From Leucogyrophana mollusca (Eukaryota; Basidiomycota; Agaricomycetes; Boletales), in the NCBI GenBank assembly GCA_021014945.1, contig MU266772.1, forward strand, positions 1 to 15,529: a stretch of 15,529 nt of DNA. The letters run 5' to 3'. The translations under genes were made by a program, and so were the position numbers. The notes beneath the pieces are model-generated. The model made no database searches. It had not been told where the DNA came from and saw nothing but the letters and a program-made list of their open reading frames with translations. Below are positions 1 through 9,323 of this stretch, piece by piece (within the stretch, counting starts at the first letter, position 1; each line of letters opens with the position of its first letter).

Positions 1-527
1 CCTGTCGGATTGCTAGTTCCACATGTCCTACAGATGAATACATGACATTTCCGAAATATTGTGGAGCCGAAAATATTAAGTGGTACATAGATTTCAGGAC
101 AGGGCTATGGAGATAGGTGCCCCATTTCCCGTCGAAAAGGCAGGCAGTTCCACGCTAGGGAAACATCGGATTGGAGAAGTGGTACGCTGGACATGGGCGG
201 GCTCTACGAGGGAGTCATTGGGCGGGAAATGTGGGGAAACTGTATACATTCGGATACGTTTCCGAGCACCTGTCAAGGTCATGTTGACACGCCGCTGAAT
301 TTGTCGTCTATTGTCCATTTCCCCTCGTTTCCAGCAAAAATCCACTTCGGTCAAAACGCAGATATTGTATCGTGAGCCATCGATTTGTACTTGTTTATTT
401 CAAAAGCTTTTGCCAACCAAGGACATATATATGTTGGAGTTATTATCCCGCCGCTCGCCCCACGCTTGCTAACCATCCATCGATTATCATTCGGCGGTCC
501 GAGACCTATCCTTAGAGCTTTTTAGAG
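1..527. other. Leader region upstream of the first gene
   Basis: No gene is supported here. Short open frames exist on both strands but they overlap one another, lack family motifs and show no coding signature. The right part holds the likely core promoter of the gene that starts at 528. The left part could be the far flank of a gene lying outside the window; this cannot be judged from the sequence. Confidence 0.5.
421..436 (+). promoter_or_regulatory. TATA-like element of the first gene
   Basis: A perfect 12-bp palindrome (ACATATATATGT, 423-434) contains a TATATATA core about 100 nt upstream of the ATG at 528. The stretch between is pyrimidine-rich (CCGCCGCTCGCCCCACG and following), as is common around fungal transcription starts. 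The role is inferred from position and composition only. Confidence 0.5.
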
Positions 528-2440
528 ATGGCCGTGCTCCGCAAAACTGTCGCCGAACTTCTGGCCACTCCCCTTGGCCCGTATCGCGATTCCATAATCC
601 TGGGTCCAAGTTGTAAGAGTAGAAAAGGCAAAATGTTGGTCCTCGAGTCGTTTATCCTGGAACATAACGGGGTTATCATAGGGTAGGCAACTCCAATCGT
701 TAGCATTGCCTTCGGAAATTTTATATTCTTTCGAGCTTGGACGAATCAGAACGCCCGTTGGGACGAGAGGGGGTGGATGATCGGAAATACCGTTTCCGCG
801 GTACCATGGCCATCGAATCTTTAGACTGGCTGTCCGAAGAGGGTCGCCGGATTCTTCAAGCCGAGTTGACTCTCCGTGAAAGTGAACGGCGAATGCGCGA
901 GGGTGAGCGCCGCGTTCGCGATATCACCCTCGAGGACCTCTTTGATAAGCGCCATGGATTTCTGGGCCCGAGAAAGGATCTGGACGAGGAGTTGACACTC
1001 AAGGTGATAATACAGGGAGAGAAGAACCTCCCGGCCGTCTTTTTACAATGTACGTATCTAATCTGTAAATGCCGACGCGTCAACGCAACTCACAAAGAAC
1101 AGCGACCTACGTTCCTCACGGATTACTCTGGAACTCGAAGGACTGGTGAGAAATTTCTTTTATCAATTAGCGCAATCAGATCCAACCGGTAATGCAGCGA
1201 TCGTCAATACGAAGTCTCATCGATGCACATAAACACTTGTTCCAAGTCCCAGACTTACTTTTGGCGCTACCGCCTCTGGAAGCTCATGCAGGATATAGTC
1301 GCCACCGACGCCAAGGAGACGCCCCTTCGTAAACGTACCCCTGACTGGTTTATAAGAGAGTACATGGACCGCTTCGCTTACTCCGAAGACAACCGGTATC
1401 GCCGCATAATCTTTGACCCCGAAGATCCAGACGTGACGGACGATGTCGGCACTACACACACACCTCGGCATTTCAGAACAGTCCACAAGAGCGAGGTGTA
1501 TGGCATGTTTGCGGCTCATGCGGATTGGCTTGTAACCGATGGCACGATTAAGTGGAGGAAGCTGTTCGACTTTAACAGCTGGCATCGGTTTTCGAAAACT
1601 GTGATAAGACAGAGACGGGAAGCTGCAAGGCAGGGCGTAATATGGGGATGGCCAGCAAGTTACAAACCGGGCCCGGCAGACCTGGAGAGCAGCTCCGACG
1701 ATTCTGGCGACTCCAACGCCGAATCGGATTCACTCCGTGACCTGGCTGTGAAACACCCTGTCATTGGCAAGGACACTGAAACAGTGCACCGCGCTTTGGA
1801 AAGCGTGAAAAAGCGGAAAACTAAGAAACCTGTACGACGTGTTGAGACAAGCGACTCGTCCTCTGGTTCGGAAGCCGTGCAAAATCATGCCTATGACTCC
1901 GACTTTTCAATTGAGTCCACTCCGCCGGCATCAGCCTCCTCAGATGACGAAGTCCCACCCACAGATCCTGCCATCCTCCGCATAGTACCTCGCGCACTAT
2001 GGGAGGACCCCGTATTACCTGGCCCTGATTTACTCTGGTGGTGTCCGATTCCAAGATGTATCCATTGCATCGATATGCGCAATCTCACAGACAAGGACGT
2101 GAGCAGGCTCGACCCTACCGAAGTGTTGTATCTCATGCGGAAGGAGTGGCGGTGTATCCACCGGGACAAGATCGTCCTCCATGCATTCGATTTTATGGTG
2201 AGCCACCATTACAAGGATCACTTGACAGAGCTTGGAATCAAAGTGGTGACGGAACATGGACATGTGAGTGCAGACAGCGAGGTCGTTTTACGCTTCATAC
2301 TCACAAAGTCGTTGCAGGATACCCTTGTCTGGATAAACCCGCGGGATCACCCCTCCACGTCTCGTGTTATTGTCGGACCACGAAGGCATCTAAATGAGTG
2401 GCAAGAGCCTCAGCCAGTGAAGGCAGAGGAGGCAGCATAG
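528..2440 (+). CDS. Hypothetical protein with Ser/Asp-rich segments (four exons)
   Basis: I do not recognise this 584-residue protein. Inferred exons are 528-682, 736-1049, 1103-1145 and 1198-2440; the introns are 52-53 nt with GT donors and AG acceptors, and the frame is kept throughout. The first acceptor (TTCGAG) is weak, so the exon 2 border is the least sure. Residues about 75-110 are rich in Arg and Glu and probably helical. Residues about 290-390 hold Ser/Asp/Glu clusters (such as ESSSDDSGDS and TSDSSSGSE) around a Lys/Arg-rich patch (KKRKTKK) that could act as a nuclear signal. Near residue 453 a CPIPRC motif with a further Cys, followed by a His-rich stretch (SHHYKDH), faintly recalls a zinc-binding site but does not match C2H2 spacing. 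No signal peptide or membrane segment is seen. A nuclear or regulatory role is only a guess. Confidence 0.8.
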
Positions 2441-2757
2441 GATTGACGACTGACATGGCGGGGAAATGTCCCATTTCATCGCATGGGCTATGCTGGCCGT
2501 TGATTGTATACTACACTCCGAGGCTTGAGGTATTTAACACCATGTACTTAACCTTTTCCCAAGCCGCCGCCAGCACATCCCCAGCCTTGTGACACTGGTT
2601 GTCACGCCCCCTCAAGGCGCGTGTGTGACACGAATTTCACGTTACGTCTGCGAGCTTGGAAGCACAAGCGCCGACGAAGCCAACCTTGACAGTTTCAGCC
2701 CATGCTCTCACAAGACGTCCTTTGAAAGACTGTTGACTGGCATCAAGCGTGATATCA
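2441..2757. promoter_or_regulatory. Intergenic region and presumed ATG9 promoter
   Basis: This 317-bp gap separates two genes on the same strand, so it must hold the end of the first transcript and the start of the ATG9 transcript. It contains three GTGAC motifs: 2589-2593 and 2625-2629 forward, and 2601-2605 reversed. The first two form a 6-bp inverted repeat (GTGACA / TGTCAC) with a 5-nt spacer. A/T-rich TTTAAC and CTTAAC stretches lie near 2531-2553. No element could be tied to a known factor. Confidence 0.45.
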
Positions 2758-5700
2758 ATGTCGTCCCCGACGGGGCGTCATTCTTCTTCGTCCAGGCATA
2801 ATCTTTCTGTATCTCAGTCGATATACCCTCCTGGAGGGGGCCTTTCTAACTCAAGACCATTTCTTAACATGCTCAACCCGATGGGGAGGACGTACCAGGG
2901 GTACACGCAAGCGAACCAGTCGGTAGTCGAGGAAGAGAACGAGGGCCAAAGTGTGGACGAGGACCTGGAAGCTGGAAGAGCTAGTGTGTTCCAGAGCTCT
3001 ACCAAGGCACGCGGAAAACGACGAGTCTCATGGGATGGGGAGGCCTCGGAGATGAATAATCTGCGTCCAAATATACGCCGGGATGACAAGACTTACGAGC
3101 AGGATATGTCTGATGACGAAGTCCCACAGAGCTTTATGATAGAGGCCTCTCGCTCTCCTCGCAAGCCCACCTCTCCGACCGCAGCACGGCCTTCGAAAGG
3201 AAAGAGTCGCTCTCAGCCGCTCTATTCGTCTTCGGCCCGATCACTACCTCCCGTACGCAGCTCACCAGTCGAAGTTCCCCCAACCGTCTCCATACCTCCG
3301 AGGCCTTCAGAACTGGACGTCGACGAAAGTCCGAATTTGCCGAGAGAAGAGCGATTGTCGCCGAAGCCTATGCGTGGACTCGACGCCTATGAGCGTGCAC
3401 TGTGGAATTGGGTCAATGTATACAATCTGGACGCGTTTCTCCAGGAGGTCTACGTATACTACGAGGGGAAGGGAATCTGGTCCATTGCACTAGCTCGAGG
3501 GCTTAATCTTCTGTTAGTTTTGCTGTCCTCTTACTGTCCGGAGCGGTTTCCGACTGACAGTTGACGCGTAGAACAGTAGGTTTCGTGATAGGATTCTCGA
3601 CATTCCTGCTTGGATGTGTGGACTACGGACGCATCCGCCCAGACAAGATTACCCGCTTGTCCGATGTTGTCGTCGACCGTTGCGTGTCGAAGTAAGCTTT
3701 GTCATGCTCTGGTCCCCTTGTTACTGACGACGCATTCATGATAGGTTTTCTGGGTTCACGCTGTTGTTCTTCTTGCTTTTTACCACGTTCTATGTCTGGC
3801 AAATAATATCTTTCATATTCGAGGTTACTCGGTTGGTCGATATGTATCACTTCTACACCCACTTGTTACGTATCCCAGATGTAAGCGCCTGCCTTCTCCC
3901 CCATGCAGCAGCTAACCTAGCGCCACAGGCCGACATTCAAACGATATCTTGGCCAGAAATTGTGCGACGAATAGGGGCAATACGCGAAGAGAATCCCATC
4001 ACAGCCATCTCTTCAACTTCCGGGACCAATGCAGCAACCCCAGCAACTGCCACCCTCGACGCGCACGACGTCGCGAATCGTATCATGCGGCAGGAGAACT
4101 ACCTCATCGCGCTGTTCAACAAAGATCTACTAGATTTACGTGTTCCGCTACCTCCAGCGCTGAAGTCCCTTCTGAATCGCGGAGGGGACGAGGGTAAAGG
4201 GAGAACATTGACGAGAGTCTTGGAATGGAACCTGCGTTTTTGCTTGATGGAGTACCTCTTCGACCCCCAGGGCCGAGTGAGGAAAGTGTTTCTCAAGAAT
4301 AAAAACCGTGCTGCTTTGATTGAAGGGTATGCTTTGATAATTTCCTTCTAGTTAATGATGAATTCACAATTTGTGCAGGCTACGACGGCGCTTAATCTTC
4401 ATGGGGATACTCAATGCTATCTTTGCGCCATTCATATTCCTTTACATGATAATGTATTCATTCTTTCGTTACTTTGAGGTACGCCCTGTCTTGTGGCAAC
4501 ATCTCTCCTTTCGCTCATCGCAGCGCGCATGATAGGAATACCACAAAAACCCTTCGTCGATCGGAGGACGGCGTTATACCCCTTTCGCTCAGTGGAAATT
4601 CCGCGAGTTCAACGAGCTCCCCCACCTGTTTACGCGCCGACTGGACGAATCATATCCCACAGCGAGCATGTACATTGGCCAATTCCCAAATGAAAAGATG
4701 ACCATTATCATGCGGTCAGTATCTCCGCACCTCATATCACGCGCTCACACTCATGGTGTATTTGGGTGCAGGTTCGTCGCGTTCATTGCCGGTTCATTTG
4801 CTGCCGTGCTGTTGTTGGCATCTGTCATCGATCCGGATCTGTTCCTCCATTTCGAGATCACCCCTCATCGAACCGTTTTCTTCTATCTTGGAGTATTTGG
4901 TTCGGTACTCGCCGTAGCGAGGGGGATGATCCCGGAGGAGAACAGAGTCTTCGACCCAGAGATGCTCATGACGGAAGTCATCATCTACACGCACTACATG
5001 CCAGATGAATGGAAAGGCGAGCTGCACTCCAAAGTTGTCAGTCTTATCTTCGCCGCTTTGTTTTTCCACTGCAAGATATTTATGATATCGCAGGTGCATC
5101 AAGAGTTTGGCGAGCTGTTCGCAATGAAGATCTTGGTATTTGTACAAGAAATCGTTTCCGTGCTCACGACTCCTTTTGTGTTGTGGTTTTCCCTTCCGTT
5201 GTGTGCGCCAGCGATAGTCGACTTCTTCCATGACTTTACGGTGTGGGTGCCCGGGAGGGGCTACATCTGCAGCTTTGCGGAATTCGATTTCAAGAGGCAC
5301 GGAAACGTCAAAGTTAGTCATTGTAGCGTTTCATCTCTGCAATCCTAGGGCTGACGAATGCACAGTTTGGGGCACCGACGCAGATCCAGGATGAAAGGAT
5401 GCTGTCTCGAGAGGGCAAGATGGAGAAGAGTTTCCTCAATTTCAAGGTCTGTTTTCTAATTCCTCATGCGCTCATGTTATCCTGAGTTCCGTTACTCTGT
5501 CATTCTCTAGGCGGCGAACCCGGACTGGAACCCCACTGATCCCTCGGGATCCCTCTACCTCAGCCGTATCGCTGACATCAATGCGTCCATGGCAGGCCCG
5601 AGACTCCGGCGTCCAGGAACCTTGTCCGGATCTCAGCTGGAAAGCACCATCCTCCCGAATGAGGGAAAGAAGGACCTCGCAGATAGGGCTCAAGAGTACG

Positions 5701-6116
5701 ACCGCGCCCTGCGACAGAGCCAGCACGCAGCCGTTCGGCGGAGGCAGCATTTCGGAGGGGCGAGCGTGGTGGGCGGCAGTGGCGGAGGCTCGACGATATG
5801 GCAGTCAACTGCTAGCGTTGGTGCCGGCGCTTCGAGGACGGCTGTGGGGATGGCGCAGACGGCAGTTTTGGGAGACTCGCAGGGTAGCATCGTGCCGCCC
5901 GAGCGAGGGATACGCGAAGACGACCGTGCGGCAGACGGAGGTGTTGGGAGTGGGCTTGGGGACTCATATATTGACGGGGATACGAAGGGGACGAAGCCGT
6001 ACGACTCGCAGCAGGAGGGAATTAATGACGAGGAAGAGTTGGAGGATGGGGGTGTGCTCGGGCTATTGGCGCAGATATATGCTGCGAGAGGGACGAAGCC
6101 CGTTCATGGTATATGA
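2758..6116 (+). CDS. ATG9: Autophagy-related protein 9 (lipid scramblase, nine exons)
   Basis: Atg9 is the multi-pass membrane protein of autophagy. It travels on small vesicles that seed the phagophore and scrambles lipids so the membrane can grow alongside Atg2. Inferred exons are 2758-3512, 3572-3691, 3745-3880, 3929-4326, 4379-4478, 4536-4714, 4772-5312, 5366-5446 and 5511-6116, giving 971 residues, close to yeast Atg9 in length. Residues 1-205 are Ser/Pro/acid-rich and look disordered. The conserved core begins near 212 with [19 protein letters not shown], then a first membrane helix running into [18 protein letters not shown], a second ([18 protein letters not shown]), the IQTISW motif, the [17 protein letters not shown] helix region, [19 protein letters not shown], and several helices between about 563 and 720. 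[11 protein letters not shown] and the C-terminal GLLAQIY match fungal homologs. The ATG at 2758 is the first in frame after a stop at 2734-2736. The gene looks intact. Confidence 0.97.
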
Positions 6117-6334
6117 TGACGACCTGTATATGACCCTTCTTAGATATCATGCGCATATTGTTAATACCTGATACTGATGATGTTGTCGGACTGTAGTTTC
6201 CTAAGCTGATAACACGTACGACTGCCAAAAGACTGCCAGTCACCTACTGTGCTGTGTATAAGTTCTCCTACGTCTAATCGATCTCGCTATGCTCATCTAT
6301 GTTAGTTATGTAGCCATAAAAATAAACATATATA
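6117..6334. other. Convergent 3' region between ATG9 and the Ecm15-like gene
   Basis: Both neighbouring genes end here, so this 218-bp A/T-rich gap should hold the cleavage and polyadenylation signals of both. AATAAA occurs at 6321-6326 on the plus strand, about 205 nt past the ATG9 stop and close to the end of the opposite gene. It may serve ATG9, in which case the two transcripts would overlap at their ends. Nothing else is seen. Confidence 0.4.
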
Positions 6335-6969
6335 TCAAGATGAGGTGCCCGGCGAAGCTTGATCTCTTGCGAGGATTTCTTCAACACGTTTCACTTTGCC
6401 CTCGTTTCCTGTACCGGGTGCGATGGTGCGATCTATACGCGTTCCGATTCGTATGTCGGTAGCGACACGAGGGGCGCCGTTTGCATGTACTGCAGCATGG
6501 CAGTCATGGATGGCTTGGGAGACTTCGCTCCATGGACCTTCTGATGGGCTCACGTCAAGGAAGTAAGGCAGGTCAGGCGGAGAAAAAACCCACCAAGATT
6601 AGTTCCATACCCACTGGAAGTACCGTGCGTGAGTCTTTTCTGGTCACGGTGCAAAGGCGGAAGGCAGGGCCTTACTGCATCTAATATGTCGAGGTGACAT
6701 GGGTCATGTCTCTTTTCGATAACTGGGAATACCTACTTTGTATTTCAGTCCAGATTTCTCGAGGATTCTCTGGCATTCCGCGATATGTTCTGCTACCTTC
6801 GAACCACGAGTTTGATGAGTGTGCGCATATCCCATGAAGCTACTCACGGATGGCTCTCCTGTTCCCATCGGAATGAGACAGAAATCTGCAACTAGAGGGT
6901 CAGAAAGGGATCCATTGGCGTATAATAAGAATAATCGCCTGCAACAGCATAGAGGTCATTGGTAGCCAT
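6335..6969 (-). CDS. MTH1187/YkoF-family protein (Ecm15-like, six exons)
   Basis: This belongs to the small MTH1187/YkoF-like family (Pfam Thiamine_BP; yeast Ecm15), ferredoxin-fold proteins of about 100 residues that form tetramers. Thiamine or a related pyrimidine is the suspected ligand; the cell role is unsettled. Inferred exons in reading order are 6939-6969, 6848-6885, 6737-6796, 6676-6680, 6594-6613 and 6335-6540, totalling 360 nt and 119 residues. Family motifs appear only after splicing: VADFCLIPMGTGEPSV, then AEHIAECQRILEKSGLKYK, then MHGYGTNLEGPW across two junctions, then RVATDIRIGTRID. Two features are odd. Exon 4 is only 5 nt, and the first intron (6886-6938) begins with GC, not GT, and is bordered by a repeated GTTGCAG. 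The second intron (51 nt) is stop-free and in frame. Family assignment is firm; the first two exons are less sure than the last. Confidence 0.88.
6676..6680 (-). other. 5-nt microexon in the Ecm15-like gene
   Basis: The five bases ATGCA (read on the minus strand) are preceded by TATTAG and followed by GTAAGG, a good acceptor and donor. They encode Met and two bases of His in the family motif KYKMHGYGTNLEG. Joining exon 3 directly to exon 5 would give a frame shift, while including the five bases keeps the frame and completes the motif. Confidence 0.8.
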
Positions 6970-7180
6970 TATGTACTGGTGTTATGGCCTTCAGATCTGG
7001 TCGCAGTACTAAGTACGAGGACGAGGAGCGTGACATCTACATTCATGTGACACCCCTGAATATTCTAGCGTCACACGGATATTATTATCGTGGTTAAAGA
7101 TATCCCGTTCCGGGGGTGCCTTCCGTCCGAAGACCGATCGACCTACCGAGTTTCTGCCTGTCCAGCTCCGCAGTGCGAAT
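6970..7180. promoter_or_regulatory. Divergent promoter between the Ecm15-like and Irs4-type genes
   Basis: Only 211 bp lie between the two start codons, so the genes probably share one regulatory region. It contains GTGAC motifs at 7030-7034 and 7047-7051 and reversed at 7070-7074, an 11-bp palindrome GTACTAAGTAC at 7006-7016, and GAATATTC (7058-7065), which has the GAAnnTTC shape of a half heat-shock element. No clear TATA box is seen for either side. Functions of these motifs are inferred. Confidence 0.55.
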
Positions 7181-8945
7181 ATGCTTTCGCCCGTCATGCC
7201 CTCAGCAACGCTGCAGTCAAGAATCAAAGCATTTGAGGCCCTCTCGGGGCCACAAGCATCCTCGTCGACGTCTACAACGGCATTCACGTATCCCAGCCCA
7301 TCGGCAGTGGCGGCAACAAAGGCTGGAAAATACTCTACGTCGTCGGCCAGCTTGTTAGAGACACCCATATCACCTACAGCGAACTCATTCCGACCCATTG
7401 CGCCATTTGCACCACCAAGGTCTTCCAGCAGATCGCCCTCGCCCTCACCACCAAATCTTGGGAGAAAAACTTCACTGATTGACTTGGGAGATTGGGTCGT
7501 GGATGACGGTCCCGTGCAATCCAACTCACAGCACACGCAGAGCGGTAATGGGAAGCACTTGAATGGCTTACGAGCATTCAGTAGAACTCCCCCATATCGA
7601 AAACCTATCCCAAGCTCCTCGACGCCACTTATAAATTTCGAGTCTCCTCCAAAACCACGTCCACCGCTGCCGCCACGTAAACCGTCATACAATTCAGGTG
7701 ATGTCCCACATGGTGACAGCGGCGCAACATTGCGCCCGCCCGCCCGCTCGGACTCTGTCACGATTGAACACACATACCCACCATCAGGTAGTAATGGGTT
7801 CGGCTCTGCGCGTCTAGGCCATGCACCAGCGTCATCAGTATCATCCTTTCATTCCGTTTCCCTCTCATCCGATGGCGGTACGGCGGACTCAAACATCAAG
7901 GTACCTGCATTATCCAGAGATAAGGACACTGAAGCAGAAACCGCGAGTCTCGCCGAGTCATTCGAGAACATATCCGTTACGTCTGCTGTTAGCCCATCCA
8001 CCGCACCCACTCTCGCATTTAACTGGGATCTTGCCATGGCTAGCGCGGCAAAGCGCGAGCCACCAAAACTCCCCCAGCGCCCGGGTTCGAAGTCTCCTGT
8101 CACAGGTCCAGTGCCACGTAGTGTCTCCCGATCAGCCTCAGCCTCGTCGTCGTCAACTAGCACCACCACCGCCCGTCGTCCGCCACCACCGCCACCCACA
8201 CGCCCCAAGCCACCTTCATCTCGTACCTCGTTAGCATCTACTTCCGCGTCTGCTTCAGATCGCTCCTCCATTCTGAGCATGGCCACCACGACCTCGCGCA
8301 CCAGCATAAGCACGCGGAATAGTGCACAGCTCGCTCACAAGTCGTCTGCACTTATGCGACCTACACCTGTGCCTCCCGCCGCGCGCACTCGCTACGAAGC
8401 CGTCTTTGTCGGTTGCGTGCTGAGCCGACGCAAAGCCGAGAAATCCGCTGCGGCGAAGCCTGCACTGCTTGCACCTCCGATCCCGAAGAAAAGCAGGCAG
8501 GCGGCCGGCTGGCGGGGTCTCTCAGTGGACCTGATTACCAACCCAGAGGACCATCCGATACTGGGTTCGGGGAAAGATAAGGAAGTTGAAGATAGCGAGG
8601 ATGAAGAGGCGGTGGTTGGCCAAGACGAAAAACTCGGGGGTCGAATCGTCAAGCTCATATGGAGCGCATCTAAATTGGACAGGGGGAAACTGCGGGACAT
8701 ATGGTATGTATTCATTTGATGTCGGTGATCGTCATCTTGACAAACCGTCTATCAGGAACGATTGTGATCAATCAAGTAGCGGATACCTCGACCGCGATGC
8801 GTTTGTGAAAGGGATGTGGCGGATTGACGAGGAGCTTCGGAGGGCACAGCTCAGTCGTAGGACCTCAGCGCTGAGTGCGGCGTCCACCCAGCGCATTCCA
8901 CATCGGCCGAAGAACGCGTCACCTCCAAAGCTCTTACTGCAATAA
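7181..8945 (+). CDS. EH-domain protein of the Irs4/Tax4 type
   Basis: In yeast, Irs4 and Tax4 bind the phosphatase Inp51 and control PI(4,5)P2 levels, with effects on cell wall signalling, autophagy and rDNA silencing. Here exons 7181-8703 and 8756-8945 (intron 52 nt) give 570 residues. The N terminus (LQSRIKAFEALSG) resembles fungal members. Residues about 25-400 are Ser/Pro/Thr-rich with polyproline runs, a likely disordered SH3-binding region. From about 403 the conserved part follows: RYEAVF, a basic linker, WRGLSVDLIT near 443, an acidic stretch, then the EH domain with GRIVKLIWSASKLDRGKLRD and, across the intron, WNDCDQSSSGYLDRDAFVKG, which has the EF-hand-like loop. The protein ends shortly after the EH domain, as usual. 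Family is clear; the link to Inp51 is inferred from yeast. The start at 7181 is the best supported ATG. Confidence 0.92.
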
Positions 8946-9323
8946 GGACACTGAAACGGACTAATTCGCAATACCCCATGCTCCATACATACCCTTAGCT
9001 GCTTGCTGCTCAGACCGTATTTAGTTGCGCGCGTCTGAATAATGATACTGCTATCGCCCCCGATGACTAGATATACCGCCCTCCTACCCCCCCCAACGCC
9101 GATCCGCCCAGTCGGTACATATGGTCTGGCGCCGCGGAGAGGTCTGACACCTCAAGTCGTGTCAGTAGCGTCCACATGAGATGTTCTCCGACTTCGGCGA
9201 CGGTGACTTATTTGAGAACTGCTAAGGAAAGGAGTGGTCGGCTCAAATGTAAACTGCCTTTACAGCGATGGAGACAGGGATACAAGTACAACAACTGGAA
9301 GCTATCTTTAGTGGAGAGAAAGT
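8946..9323. other. Convergent intergenic region without a gene
   Basis: Two genes end towards each other across these 378 bp. The stretch has a C-rich run near 9087-9095 and short inverted motifs but no open frame with coding character and no RNA gene that I can recognise. It should hold the 3' ends of both transcripts. Confidence 0.5.

Noticed and set aside
4794..5321. 175-codon open frame on the minus strand
   Set aside because: Antisense to the largest membrane exon of ATG9, which is firmly identified.
5581..6171. 196-codon alternative frame on the plus strand
   Set aside because: It is a shifted frame of the last ATG9 exon; the true frame gives [11 protein letters not shown] and the conserved C-terminal GLLAQIY.
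6614..6736. Single long intron in the Ecm15-like gene, without the microexon
   Set aside because: Joining 6737 to 6613 shifts the frame and loses the conserved GYGTNLEG motif.
7009..7773. 254-codon open frame on the minus strand
   Set aside because: It lies antisense to the Ser/Pro-rich part of the Irs4-type gene and across the divergent promoter. The Gly/Val/Glu-rich product mirrors the complement of Ser/Pro codons and has no family motif.
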